From positions 22,842,501 through 22,906,500 of the forward strand of contig NC_134021.1 in assembly GCF_040712315.1 (NCBI RefSeq): a stretch of 64,000 nt of DNA. Reading direction: 5' to 3'. Under the pieces are notes generated by a model that was given only the letters and a program-made list of their open reading frames with translations, searched no databases and was not told the DNA's origin. This stretch comes from Castanea sativa (lineage: Eukaryota; Streptophyta; Magnoliopsida; Fagales; Fagaceae). The position numbers and the translations under genes are program-made. Position 1 is the first letter of the stretch, and each line of letters begins with the position of its first letter. This document shows, in pieces, positions 36,301 through 49,363 of the stretch.

Positions 36301-39300
36301 TCCCTAGAAGGATCAACTTGTCAAATTTGTGGAAGAGTCTACTTGATGGCTGATGAATTGTTGTTACCACTGTTTTTCCAGCCTGCCAAAAATTTGAAAC
36401 AGGTTGTTAAATACAACACACCTTTATGTTTTTTGGGGATCATATGGCTCAATAAATTTTTAGTTAAAGATTGAAATAATGTTCATGTTGATCAAATTGT
36501 TTTAAGGGTGTCAGTATAAGCTACCTCTGCAATGTCTTGTAACAACTGGACAGTTCTCATTGCAGTAGTAGAATCTAAGCCAGATGTTGGTTCATCAAGA
36601 AACAGAAGGGACGGGTTGATTATAATCTCATTGCCAATAGAAACTCTTTTCCTCTCTCCGCCTGACACACCACGAACAAAGGAGCCACCAATCATAGTGT
36701 CTTGGCACCTGTTAACATATTATTTCTCTTTACTACATTAGCTTTCTAGAACAAGATCAACTTATTTAGTTAAAGTCTTTATGTTTTTTACCAAGAGAGT
36801 GAATGCGTTAATGCATAATGCTTTTGAGAAGAGTTCCAGGATTCCATTATAGTGGGTATAAAGTAAGCTTACCTCTCCAAGCCTAGCTCATGAATGACAT
36901 CTATTGCTCGTTTTTCCTTTTGCTCTTTTGTCAGTGTCTTTGGGAGTCGTAGCAGGGCTGCATAAGTCAATGTTTCCTTCACTGTAAGGTGAGGAAATAG
37001 GACATCGTCTTGAGTCACAAATCCTATCCTGCAATATGTTTCACGTTATTATTCTGTTCTGCACTAGTCTTACATCTATTCTAGTGCTCCTTTAGATAAC
37101 ACCTACAAATCTTTAGGAACATAGTAAGTCTGCTTAAGATTTATTATCCAAAAAAGTCCTCAGTTTTTGCTCTTTCATTTCCTATAATTGTTTTGACCCC
37201 AAGGGCAAACACCATTAGTTGGAAATTATGCCTCATGAAACGGAGGTCATTAATAGAATCTTTCTTTTTCTCTGCCCCTAGAGGCCCAAACCCTTCCATG
37301 AGTCATCTTACAGTAGTAATGAAAGGAATTCTAGCAACTACACTAAGCTGATCATGGATCAGTTTTAGCCCATGGTGCTCTGCAAAATATATTTGAAGTA
37401 TGTGTATGCATGCACATTGCCCACTTAATTTTTTAAAAATCAATAATAACTTGTCAACTCAATAAGTTGTGAAACATCTTATGAAAATGGCTGTGTACGT
37501 GGTATTACTCTATTGTGAAAAATGTAGTTCAGGAATTCTTCTACCTAGTTTTTTGACAAAATCTACATAAACTCACGGAAAGAAGCTGCACATACAGCAA
37601 GTAGAAAGTCAACTTGACTATGAATTATGTTGAGAAACTGACCTGCTTTTTAGGAACTTGGAATAAGGATGATCATTGTAAGTAATTGAACCACGAACAG
37701 TAGGCTGAATCAATCTGCCACCGAGTAGATTTAGAAGTGTTGTCTTTCCACTTCCTGAAGGTCCCATCAATGCCAAAACCTCCCCAGGATTCACTGAACC
37801 AGTAATCCCATTTAGAATATCTTTCTCCTCACTGGTCCTCATTCCTTTGAGAATTACCTTGTATGACACATCTGTGAACTGCGATTTACACAAAGAAGAA
37901 TTCACTTTCACTACACAAATCGGTTACAAATCTTCTGTAATACTTAAAATATGATTGTAATCTAGCAAGATACTAGTGTTCACCAAAACTTATCCAATTG
38001 TCCATACCCTTCTTTCCTTAGCAAAGCTGTGCTTTGATTTGATGTTTCTCTTATTTGAAGTTTGAGGCTGACTCAAGTTAGGCCAAGATTCACACGTTTA
38101 GCCACAATGCATGAGTTTGAACTAGTTATATATTAGGATTAATGTGTGCAACAGTTCGGCTGGAACTAAAAGACCCATTAACAGGTCTATGCAATTAAAG
38201 GCATACACACTCGGTACTTTTTTTTTTATTGTTGGAAAGAAGGGAAAGTCTTGTACATAAATATCATATAGGATGAAACTCTGTACAAGACTGAACCTGA
38301 CCATGCTATTGCTAGCCATGTTTCTATGGGTTGCGTTGTTGCTAAATCAATCTCCATCCTGGCCTGTCCAAATACATAGTATAACATCAATCCATGCATA
38401 TCAACAAACCCAGGGTTCAACACCGGTACGTGCAGTAGCAGAGAAAAGATGGATAAAGGAGAAGCTGCGTGCACGGCTAGCACTGTTACGTACCTTGAGA
38501 TAAAGTGGCAATGTTGGTTCTGTTTGAAACTTCGGCCTACGTGTGCCAGCTTCAAGATCCTCAGCTGCAACCACATATAGCTAGTTAGTTGTAAATATAA
38601 GAACAGAATGAAAAAGGTTACTGTCCAAAAACTGTAGTGCTTAATTACAGTTCATGCTAATTAAGCAATCATTGCAAATAGTTATGCGATAATAAATTAT
38701 ATAATAAGTTACTTAAAGAGTGTAAATTGTAAGTTTTTGTAGTCATCAATTTAGATGCCAACTTAAACTTAGTGTAAATAGTATTTTAGCTGCTTCTTTT
38801 CCCCTAAGTGAAGACCAAGAGGTATGCCCACCGCAAGAGTGGAAATGTGAATAAACCGAAGAGCCATTGGCACCTAAGGGCTACCTTTTCGAAGATGGAA
38901 GTGCCTCCATTTCGAAAATGGTAAATTTCTAAAGATTTTTTTATAAAATTTTTACAATTCTTCATTTTTATTTATTTTTAATAGAAAATTAAGTATATCT
39001 CCTCTTTGTTGAGGCCATCTTTGTTTGTAATTCTTCAAAACATTTAGCATACATACTAAAAATGGAAATCCTAACTATTAATATATATATATATATACTA
39101 AAAATGGAAATCCTAACTATTAATATATATATATATATATTTGTTTATAGCAATGGTCCATCAGAAGAAGAAAATAATACGGAGTATTAGAAAATGTGAA
39201 CAAAAAATTTACTGCATATTTCTTTTCAAAATGTTCATATAGATGAAAACAACATAAGAGACCTAATAAGTCTTTGTACGTGAAATTTTTTTCAAATTTT

Positions 39301-42300
39301 TGTAATAGTTAAAATGGTAAGTTGTGATTAGTGTATAATAAAAGTGATATAAAAAATAATTACATATAAAAGTAATATTGTATTAATCATAATTCGTCTT
39401 AGCAAATTATGAAATTTATCGTATTTCTAACATTGTTGTATTAGATCAAGCTTTCCTTTTAGAAAGATAAATAAGGAATCTATTAGTTTGAAAAAAAGTG
39501 ATAAGCATGTCATATCAAAACGTGGAGTGCAAACCGCGATACTTTCAAAGGCACTATAAAAAATGAGAGTCACATATGGAAGTGACATGCCAAAATAAAT
39601 AAATAAATAACTTAAAATAAAATAAATGATTTTTTTAAAATTATGAGGAGTTTGAAATAAATAGAAATGAATCCACATGATATTGTTATAAAAAAATATA
39701 TCAACAAGAAAGGAGGTGAGGACAAAAGTTAGTAGTTATTTATTAAAAGTTAATTAGAAGAAATGACAAGAAAGAAAATTTAAAGAAATTCATGTAAATC
39801 ATCAAAGTATCTAATAACCTTGATCATTTAATAATTCTTGGTGAATAAATTTTTATGAGGAAAAAAAGTGGAAAGTTCTTTTTATTTTGGTAAACTCTAA
39901 TACCAAAAATTTAAGGATTTTTTTAATTTAAAATTATTTTTATAACATATTGTAATTTTTATTTTCCTAAAAACTCAGTCTTACATCATGTATTCATGTA
40001 TCATCCACATACTCTCATATTTCCGTGATTTTAGCTATGATCTAATATCCTGTTCAAAGTCACAGTTTGGTAGCTAAACTAAACTCATCCAAATTCAAAT
40101 GCCTTGGTGAACCAAGATCCTGACTTGTCCAATTCTATTTCTCAGTCCTGGGCCCAATAATGTTTTTCAATTTGTATAAAAAATAAAGCCAATAATAGTT
40201 CACTTATATTTGGACCCACTTTAGACTTTAAAACGCATGTGATGTCTCTCACAGCCCAAAGGGTAAGGTGATGAACACATATTGTTAAATTAAAAAAATT
40301 TAGTCCCGCAACTAATTTCACATCTATTTTCACAACTATTTACTATGATTGACAATAAATAATATACTAATAAAAAAAAGTAAATTCATGTAAAAATAAC
40401 AAACATTTTTTTACATAAGATAAAAATTTTACTCTAATTTAATTTAAGTATATATATATATATATATATGTAAAAAAAAAATTTTAAAACTTCAACTCTA
40501 ACCCTGGTCTCCCTCAGCTTACAAAAACTTTGTACGTGACAATTACACTAAGAATACACGTAATAAAATAGCAAACAATTACTCATATTCTTTTACGTAA
40601 AATAACTATAAAAAAATAAGTACGAAATAAATGGTAGTCCTATAATAACTCTGGTTAAAATTGGAGACTTAGGTGTCATCCAAAGCTCCAAGCTATTGCC
40701 TTTTTAAGAGAGGTGGGGCTGTCTCACGGGAATCACATTTTCCCAAGTAGTTACAAAAGGGCACTGTTTACTTTTTAAAAGTAATAAACTGGCAGTTTCT
40801 GTTCATTGGGTGGAGTGAAATAAAAGTAGGGGCAAAGGCAAAGTACCTTTGCTCTCACTTTTTCTCATCCAACATCAATCATTTGCTCAACACTGGTGAT
40901 TATCGACCTTTGCTTTACCTTTCTATCCCTTTCCCAAATTTGGTTTTCAGAGACTGACTAAGTTGCCCCAGTCTCTCTCATGCATTAACAAGTTTGTCTC
41001 CCACCAAGGTACCTCATCATACACTAGATATAAAGCATTAGATATATAGAGGAGGGTGGATTATTCGATATATAAATTAATTTTTATTTCAATAATAATA
41101 TATATATATATTTTTTAAATCACTAAAAGAATTAGTGAATAAAAGTTATTATTTAAACAGTATATTATTTATCTAAAATTTTGTAGTTCAATTTGTACCT
41201 TCTAATATTTTTAATATAAAAAAATTCAAAATTTAAAATTTTTGCCCTCCAACTTTAGAAGAAGTATTCTAAATTAGACATATAAAATACACATCTTCAT
41301 TTCCTACTCTTTTTATCCTTTTCTTTGAATAATATATAGTTGTAATTGAAACAAGGTTTTTATTTTCCTAAAACCAAAGTTTAATTAATATAGAAGAAAT
41401 AGAAACAGCCTATTTTCCATGCATCCAGAGTACAATGGGGAAGGGAAGAATTATTACAAACTAAAGAATAATGAGCATCAAAACCACATTTAGCAAAGGC
41501 ATGATCGACCCCATTAAAATCTTTACAAACCATGTGAATCACATAAATAAGCAAGTGAAAAATTTTCTTTTGAAGTTATTTATTGCACAAGAAGTACTTT
41601 AGATTATTTATTTATTTATTAGTGAGCAAGAAATACTTTAGATTATATATGTACTATGCAAGAATAAATACAGGCATTCAAGCACAAAGGTAATGGTATG
41701 AATAGCATGCCCCAATAAATAATTTGTGGAATCCAGGTGTCCTTGCAAGCACCATAAAGGCTGCTCTACCTAGCTAGTGGAAAAACAATTTAGCCTTATC
41801 TTAATCATCTTATAATAAGACAAATGTTGAGTGACCTCCACAAAGACCACCATATATATTTGGACTATAACTATATAGTGTAGTAATTAATTAAGAAATT
41901 AACGCACATAAATCTTACGTATATCATCGTCGCTAAACGGCTTTGAGTCATCTATGTCCTCAGGAGGCATGGTGAAGCCGGTGAAGGAGAATGATAAGCC
42001 AAAGCTGGCACTAGAGGCTCGGCTTAGGGCGGCGCCGCTGCTGACATCATCCAGTTCTATCTTCATTTGGGCACTCCTTGACTTCCTAATGTGTGTGTTT
42101 CTGCTGCTACTACTTGTACGCCCTGGTGATGCCGCCATCATCCGCCTACTAGGCTTTCTCGACAGTGTCCCGCCACTCTCCGCAGCTGCCCCGGCCGCCT
42201 CGCTCGATGGCGACTTAAATGCCGCCGCCGCCGCCACCGTCTCCAGAAATTGATCCGATTTTGTCCTAACCAAACTTGATGATGAATGGCTCTTCTCCAT
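33302..42300 (-). CDS. ABCG22: ABC transporter G family half-transporter, ABCG22-like
   Basis: ATP-driven exporter of the WBC/ABCG half-size class, presumably in the plasma membrane. Exons (minus): 42300-41919, 38564-38494, 37878-37643, 37028-36873, 36708-36525, 36382-36074, 35447-35160, 34310-34026, 33942-33835 and 33520-33302. All are in frame, giving 745 aa (Arabidopsis ABCG22 is about 750). The N-terminus is Ser/Ala-rich with [11 protein letters not shown] and [19 protein letters not shown], distinctive of ABCG22. Walker A is GPSGSGKTT (190-198), the signature VSGGERKR (296-303), Walker B LLFLDEP (316-322), then TTIHQPSSR. The ABC2 membrane domain follows from exon 7, with [27 protein letters not shown]22 is linked to stomatal and drought responses in Arabidopsis; the substrate is not certain. 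The first coding intron is 3.35 kb. Confidence 0.94.
39050..39141. repeat. Short tandem duplication in ABCG intron 1
   Basis: Two adjacent copies of ACTAAAAATGGAAATCCTAA followed by CTATTAATATATATAT (period about 43 bp), each ending in an (AT)n run. The rest of this 3.35-kb intron (38565-41918) is AT-rich with (AT)n runs at 40449-40469 and 41098-41111; I see no gene in it. Confidence 0.8.
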
Positions 42301-43130
42301 CTTCACCACACTATCATAAAAAACGTACACCACATGCACCCATTATTCAGTGAAATATAAATTATGTATATATTACTATATATAGTAACCAAAAGAATTT
42401 AAGTGCTCCTCATTATTTAGCAAAAAAAGAAAAAGAAAAAGGAAGTGCTTCTCATAATTGTACAAGAGACACAATGCTGCCATACCAATTAGCAAAACCT
42501 ATATATATATATAAGTGGTCTAAAGTTTTTCAGTGTGGTCTCCCCTTTTGATTATGCGGGGGAGAAAAAAAAAGTATTTATCATATTAGAATGTCATGGA
42601 ATTAGCTTGCGCACTTAGTTGTACTTTTTTTTAATAACTGTACTTAGTTATACTTCACTAATATTATAGCCAAATTAACTTTTTTAATAAGTTGATAAAT
42701 AACTAGCCTAAATAGCATGAAGGTGAAAAGCAACAATACCAAAAATGGAGTCATATATATCAATAAAATCACATTAGATGAGGTTAGGAAAAAATGGAGA
42801 TAGTTAAAGAGAGAGTGGAAGGGTTCTTGACTTCTTGGTTGGTACAGATCGAAACATAAAATCTCTTCTACAACTATGCATGTCCCTGCTAGATTATAAG
42901 TCATAATAACTATGGGAAAAGAGGGAGAGAAACCAGAATAATCTTTCGAAAACTTTCTTATATATATAGTACTGAAGTTCGATTAAAGAGGGCAACATTG
43001 AAACCTATCAAGATATAAACTAAACAGTAGAAGAAGAAAGTTGCATTATCCATACCTTGTATGACTAAAAGGGAAGGGGCCAGAGACTCAGAGAGTAGAA
43101 GAAATTAAGAGAGCTCTATTTGGAAGTATG
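42301..43130 (-). other. Putative 5' UTR and leader intron of the ABCG gene
   Basis: On the minus strand a purine/pyrimidine-rich leader ends at ATACAAG|GTATGG (about 43056), and an acceptor TTTTTATGATAG lies 13 bases before the ATG at 42300. This suggests a spliced leader of roughly 75 bases and an intron of about 740. It is inferred from splice motifs alone. Confidence 0.4.
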
Positions 43131-45649
43131 ACTGATTATAATTTAAATGGCTTCAACCACAACACTCTCATGGTGCACTACATCCACTTCTCCTTCTCTT
43201 ATAAAGAGCAATAAATTAAGAGGTGTGCAAAGTTACAAGAACACCCTCATACCTCTCAAAAGTTTTCAAACAGTTTGCATGTAATATGGTAATAATATCC
43301 CATAAATGTTACAACAACATCAATAACAACAAAAAAAGAGATGTGAGATATGATGAATCTTGCATCAATCGCATTCGATGAGTCCAGGCATCCTTGCCGT
43401 ACACGTGTTTGGCTGTTTCGTTTGGTCCTCTATATATATATATTTTTTGCTTGGAATTTCATAGTTTTGGATTCGAGTACAAATGGCATCAACTAGATAA
43501 GGTAGGTCTTTGGAGTCAACTAGAATGCTTTTAATATTAATAGTGTTTAACCTTATTTGAGTGGCTGATGTGATTCCTTATCAACTATACCAATGCGACA
43601 CAAGCCAAGGAATTTGTTTTCTAGATTGGAAAGCCATGCATGTCTGTAACATGAGGCCTTGGTTTCATCTTAGATTACCTAGTCCACAGGGAACCAAGAA
43701 ATTTTGGAGTGTTGTTCAAATCATGTGTAAGCGTGTTTTTCCTTTTCCTTTTGGAAATTTTGTACGTTTCAAATACTAGCCAGGGTCAATTAGCCATTTT
43801 TGCCATTTTGTTTTTTGAGAATGACAAATGAATTCAATGATGCATGTAATTTCATTCTTATCGTCACCCTCCTGATCCGTATGTTGTCGTCATTAATTAT
43901 TAATTTATTACCATTTTCCTTCATTAATATATGGTTCGTGAAGAAATCATATATTGCAAGGTCGATACTTAAGCTCAATATATATGAAGGTATTTCCTTT
44001 CGATTATAGTGAAGGTTTAGGAATTATAATGTCTCTAAGAATGTTGCTACTAAAAGAAACTGATAGATTGGATTTGTAAGTTTTTAATGATTTTGCAGGG
44101 GATAGATGGGGAGTAAAAAACTTAATTTAATGCAGGATCTTTGTCTTCTTTTCCTTCTCCCTCTGAATCTCATGTGATATTTTCCTTAATTGTCATTCCT
44201 TCATTTGTCTTTGAAATATATATACCTTTCTGATCAGTAATATTTACATTAGAATTAGATTTCGTACAGCCCTTAAGCTACAATGTGAACTAAGAAATTC
44301 ATAATATTTCTTTTACTCCAATGTCATATTTCTTGCTTAAAACTTGCAGTTTAATTTCCGAGACAAATCAAATGCATGTATGTTTTTTAAAATTGCATGT
44401 ATGTTTGCCATAAGAGATGTCTTTGTAACTGGCCAGGGAATGGGGAGAAGAAACAACAAAAAAGGCACTTTACAGGATTGATGCTAAATTTGCCTCTTTA
44501 TAAAGTCATTTTATTTTCTACTTTAGAAATCCATCTTTGCAATATAATCTACTCCCCATTCTTCATTTTCCTATACATTCTATTAAAAAATATTTTAATA
44601 TGTTTTTTAAACTTTTTTCTCACGCACTTTTTTTTTTTTTTCCACTTCCCTTTCAATCAGTGTACAACGCCATTCAATCAACTCATATATTTAATTTGCA
44701 ACGCTAAGCAGTCTCCCCACGGCCAGATCAGCGGCCTAACGACCAAGCCGACCACCCAATACCGACGATGATCCCAAAAGGCCCATGACAACAATGGATT
44801 CTGAAACACGGCAATGCCTAACAATGCCAATAGATTTGTTCAGACTTGAGAGAGAGGAATGAACAAAAAAAGAAAAAAGAAAAAGATATACAAAAGCTAT
44901 AGTGGTCATTTAAAAATGAAGGATACTGTAGCATTTTGTAAAAAATTGAATAATAATATCATTTGCTTGCTTTTCTTAGTTCAGAGGTAATATATGGTAT
45001 TTTGAAATAGAGAATAAAATGTTAAATTTATAAGTTATAATCAATTTTACCACCAAAAAAAAAAAAAAAAATCTTTCAAATTGACATGATAATAAATTTG
45101 ACTAGTGTCATATCAACAACTGAATAAATAAAATTTTGAATTACTTTTTTTGTTTTAATGGCTACATGTACCATATTGAAAAATACATGTAGTAAAATTT
45201 GTGTAATCGATCGGAACATCAATCCATAAAGAAGTTTACCTAAAAAATCATATGTTCTTTTAAAATTAGAAGCTAAGCATTTACAGTATTAACTATGGTG
45301 ATCCTTTGATAAAATATGAACATTTTTTACTATTCTTAATTTGAAAATATCTACATCTATTTCTCTATAAAAAATCTATAGCTGTTTAGATAATTTTCTG
45401 TCTAAAATTAAAGAAAAATATGGATTTTTTTCACTAAACTATAAATTTATAAAAAATTTCAATAATATAATTAAAATTTATTTTGTAAAATCGACACTTG
45501 ATATAATTGAATTTGTAAAATAAAATAGGTAGTAATATAAAACAATATATATTATTACGTGGGGAAGAACATCATGTTAAGACAAGTTTTTAATCACAAC
45601 AAAAAATTATTAAAGGAATTTAAAACAAATAATGAAACTTCTATTACAT
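43131..45649. other. ABCG upstream region and intergenic DNA
   Basis: AT-rich. A 72-codon open frame at 43561-43779 (+) has no family I recognise and is probably chance. No element boundary is supported in this stretch. Confidence 0.45.
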
Positions 45650-45895
45650 TTTTTCCAAAAATTTATAATAATAAAGTTTTAATCTAAATACTTTTATTTT
45701 GAAACTTTCATAATAGAATTAATTTGAGTTGAAACAAATTATGTTAAAAATTATACCGTACTTAGTTTGCCATATAACGAAAGCACACCATACAATATAT
45801 ATAACATTTACATTTTTTTTTTAGTGGTCTTATTCTGTAGAAAAAAAAAGTATTTAGATTAAAACTTTATTATTATAAATTTTTGAACTAAAAAA
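45650..45895. repeat. Small inverted repeat (foldback/MITE-like)
   Basis: The arm at about 45655-45700 (AAAAATTTATAATAATAAAG, then TTTTAATCTAAATACTTTT) is repeated inverted at about 45845-45890, nearly perfectly, around a spacer of about 150 bp. The target duplication is not resolved. Confidence 0.7.
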
Positions 45896-46057
45896 TGAGG
45901 AATCCGAACAGAAGAAATCCTTAAATAGTAGTATAGAAGATTAAATACTTTTTTATCTTAAAGCACCATGCAAGTCTTTAAATACTATAAAGACATTTTT
46001 GAACTAAAAAATGAGGAATCTGAACAGAAGAAATCCTTAAATAGTAGTATAGAAGAT
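45883..46057. repeat. Direct duplication of about 62 bp
   Basis: The block TTTGAACTAAAAAATGAGG, then AAATCCTTAAATAGTAGTAT, then AGAAGATT occurs at about 45883-45947 and again at about 45993-46057, with one or two differences. The first copy overlaps the end of the inverted repeat. Confidence 0.85.
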
Positions 46058-47043
46058 TTACATAATTTTTATACTAATAACTTCAAAACCTAATAGAGGC
46101 GGTAGCATATTGGTCAAAAAAATTTCGATCAACCCCATTTGTTTACTATTCCAAAGATATTGAATTTTCTTTATTGAATTAGGGTAGGAAACAAAATCTC
46201 TCTCTCTCTCTCTCTCACAGAGACTCGGTGGAGGACGAGGACAATTTTAATTATTATGCCCATTTGGGGTAAAGGCATGGTCTGTTATCCTCTTGCCAAC
46301 TCCAATAATGGAGTGAGAACCGACTGGGTTTTAGACTGTTCGTATATTTTTTTTATTGGCCGAAAGCTGGATGTTGGACTTGCATGGTGCTTTAAGATAA
46401 AAAGAAAAATACAAGTATACCAATGTGAATGTATGGCAATTTGTATATAGAGAAGAGGGTAGAAATGCAATTTAGGTTTGGGGGGTCGTTGTTGTTGGAT
46501 GAGTGGTTCATAGTTGATAGATGTGAATAGATGAGAGAATTGGACAAAGTAGCCCCAAAAGGACACTTTTGGTGGTTCTTGACGATAAGGAGCCATCTGT
46601 CTCTCTGCTGTTTTCTGTTGAAGGCACAGCTGGTCACCCTAGGGCCACACAACGCAACTAGTGGCCACGTGGCATCTCCCATTACCCTATTCCAATTTCA
46701 ATTTCCATACCCTGCTGGTTTAATCTTAATCACCCCCATCCTTTTTAATGGTGATATATCTAACTCCTAGTATTTGTTCAAATACCAGATCGAATATATC
46801 CTATATATTATATATCCATCCATATATCCTTTTAATGGTGATATATCAAGCAGTCATGATTTCTTTCTATACAATACATGCATGGTCCTTTTCCTAGGCT
46901 GTCATCCGGTAATCATGAGTTCATGGCACAGTTTTGTTCTCTACAATCTGCATCACCTTTAGAAAATGGGAAATAACTATTCCTCACACTAACACACAAT
47001 ACATACAAGTTTGTTTTTAACTGAAATCGTGATTTGGTGTTTA
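46058..47043. other. Intergenic, no gene recognised
   Basis: Contains a (TC)n run at 46199-46216 and modestly GC-richer DNA at 46600-46680. The short overlapping open frames on both strands show no family features. Confidence 0.45.
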
Positions 47044-47052
47044 AAATATTTA

Positions 47053-47430
47053 GGGCAAATTACAATTTATCCACATGTGGTTTGGTCGAAATTTAAGTTG
47101 CCTACCTGTGGTTTGAAATTTGATACTTTACCCACCTGAGGTTAGCTTAGTTAGATTTCTATAACCTACCTCTGTTAAAAACAGAGTTAAATATGTAATT
47201 TTGCTCCACTTTTATGTCTCTCTTATCCAAAAACACAATAAACATAAAAATACAAGATTAAATAAGATCAAAAACTATCCATCGGAACACTTTCATCATG
47301 GAATTTCAAACCACAGGTAGGCAACTTAAATTTTGGTCAAACCTCAAGTAGGTAAAGTGTCAAATTTTAAACCACAAGTAAGCAACTTAAATTTCAGCCA
47401 AACTACAGGTGGGTAAGTTGTAATTTGCCC
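47053..47430. mobile_element. Mutator-type MITE (378 bp, 9-bp TSD)
   Basis: The terminal inverted repeats start GGGCAAATTACAA-TTA-CCACMTGT and extend over 100 bp on each side, including GTTTGG and AAATTTAAGTTGC. A perfect 9-bp target duplication AAATATTTA lies at 47044-47052 and 47431-47439. The TIR start and TSD size place it with Mutator-like MITEs. It has no coding capacity. Confidence 0.9.
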
Positions 47431-47699
47431 AAATATTTAAACTAAAATTGTGGCTTGATGTTTAAAATGATTTAGACTGAAACTGTGATTTGAAGTCACA
47501 ATTTCAGTAAAAAATGTACTTGTGCATACAGTGTGTGTAATAACCATTGCTTTTAGAAAATATCATCATGTTTGCGTTTATATTAATATCACTCAACAAA
47601 CACACACACGAAAGAGTAATTAGAGCCCACTAAATACAGATAAATAAATAAATGGAATGATAATCGTTTTGTTAATTTTGCATTAGAAGTAATAGGGTA

Positions 47700-48307
47700 T
47701 GATGAGGTCCAAATCAAACTGAGTTCGTCCATGATGGTCGTCCATGACCAGATCACGTCTAGAAGGTTTTATAATAAAAGAAGCCCAATAGAAACACCTT
47801 AAAAATGAATAAGATCCCTCCATAAATATTACAATCATCCAAATTAGGATGGTCGTCCATGACCCACATAGGGTGGACAACCAAAGATGATCCTCCATAG
47901 CTTACAAGAGTATGGACGACCAAACAGCACTTAGTAAATTTCAGAGGAATTCTCTAAAAAGCTTTACAGAATCAAACTACAATTAGTCATTCCAAAACAT
48001 GAGGGAGGATTTCCCAAAATTCACTCCATTTTCTCCGTTAACTCTACACATCTCCCATGATGATAGTGAATCCAAACAAGTAGACCTACTTCTATCTCTC
48101 TATAAAAGGATTGAGCCTCATTCAACAAGGTAAGTTCTACTATTCACAATTCACCACCTTTGTGTTTTAAAGAGAAAAATTGACTTAATCATCAGAGGGT
48201 TATTGGCCGGTTCACATTGATCACCTTTGATAGTCATTTTTTTCTTTTCAGGTCCATAAGCCATCACTAAGCCCGAAGCACTTTGGCCTACTGATTTCCG
48301 AGCATCA
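47700..48307 (+). mobile_element. Solo LTR related to the one at 17543
   Basis: Termini are TGATGAGG...GAGCATCA, with a TAGGGTA direct repeat on both sides (47693-47699 and 48309-48315; one extra T on the right). TCTATAAAAGG at about 48099 is a TATA box, followed by a leader with CATCAGAGGGTTATTGGCCGG and CACCTTTGATAG. These blocks match the solo LTR at 17543-18287 (which is inverted relative to this one), as do repeated GGTCGTCCATGA motifs. No internal element remains. Confidence 0.8.
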
Positions 48308-48969
48308 TTAGGGTATAATTGTACATTCAAATTAAAAGGCATAAGTTTTTTTTTTCTTTCTTTTTTGCAAGTTCAAAAAGATTGTACTTTGGATTTAAAA
48401 TTTTAAAATTAATGAATTAAAAAAATTAGGGCAAATTAGAAAAACTAAATTCGAGTTTTGGTCTAATGTTAGGTATTATCAAAACTTTTCAAAAATATCC
48501 AATTTGGTCCATAAGAACAAATGTCACTTAATATTAATTGTTTGGAAATTCTCTTACTCTCTTGTTTTTTTTTTTTTTTTTCTCTATCTCTGATTGTTAT
48601 CTATCTACCATTGGCTATCGAGTCACTCCCTTGCACATATAATTTCTAAATACAATCACTTGTGCAGTCAACACAAGTTATTAGAAATAGGGTTGTTCAT
48701 CAACTATCCGTGACCAGCGGATCTGATCGACCACCATAGGAAGTTGTTGTAGGCATCCGGTATGATTTTTGACAACAATTTTGGAGGACCAAAGGCGGCC
48801 TATTCAAATAGTGGTCTTAGTTTTTCAATTCCGACAAAGAACCACACCAATCGATCTCTTTTAATATATATAATGTAATAGTTCTTCATATAGTTTAACT
48901 ATTCAGAAAAATAAGAAATAATAATTCATCTCTAAAATTGTTGTAACTTGTAATAGATATTCCTTAGTA
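48308..48969. other. Intergenic, no gene recognised
   Basis: AT-rich, with poly-T runs at 48341-48365 and 48565-48581. Nothing else is assigned. Confidence 0.45.
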
Positions 48970-49363
48970 GGTATCCGTTTGGATACGGATTAATTTTTCT
49001 GCGTTTAGCGTTTCCACGTTTTCTACCTTTTTTTTTTTTCTTCTTTTTTGCTGCTGCAGGCGTTAGGGACAGGTTTACTGGTCATGCTACTGTTCATGCT
49101 ACTGTGTATGAACAGTAGCAGTATATGTTGGACTTTTCAGCCCCTTTTCACCTTTTTTTTTTTTTTTTTTTTAAGGAATTTCAGCTTTTACCCGACAAAG
49201 TCCACTATAGATTACTTTTCAGTACTGTTCATGGAACCCACAAACACTTTATTCAGAAAAAAAAAATTTAAAAATGGGTCCCACAATACTATTTACACAT
49301 TTAAAAATTATTTTGGTACAATGTTTTCAGTTTTCAGCAATAAGTTTTATCCAAACGGACCCT
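48970..49363. mobile_element. MITE with GGTCCGTTTGGATA-type termini
   Basis: The left end GGTATCCGTTTGGATAC and right end TTATCCAAACGGACC are inverted repeats of a common plant MITE type. Inside, GCTACTGTTCAT and ATGAACAGTAGC form a 12-bp stem with a 10-base loop (about 49086-49119). The TSD is unresolved. Confidence 0.75.

Noticed and set aside
41954..42253. 99-codon + strand frame opposite ABCG exon 1
   Set aside because: Shadow of the Ser/Ala-rich coding exon on the minus strand.
43561..43779. 72-codon open frame upstream of the ABCG gene
   Set aside because: No recognisable motif, neighbour or splice context; its length is within chance in this sequence.
46285..46770. Overlapping open frames on both strands (up to 103 codons)
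   Set aside because: They contradict each other, lack domain features and lie in repeat-rich DNA.
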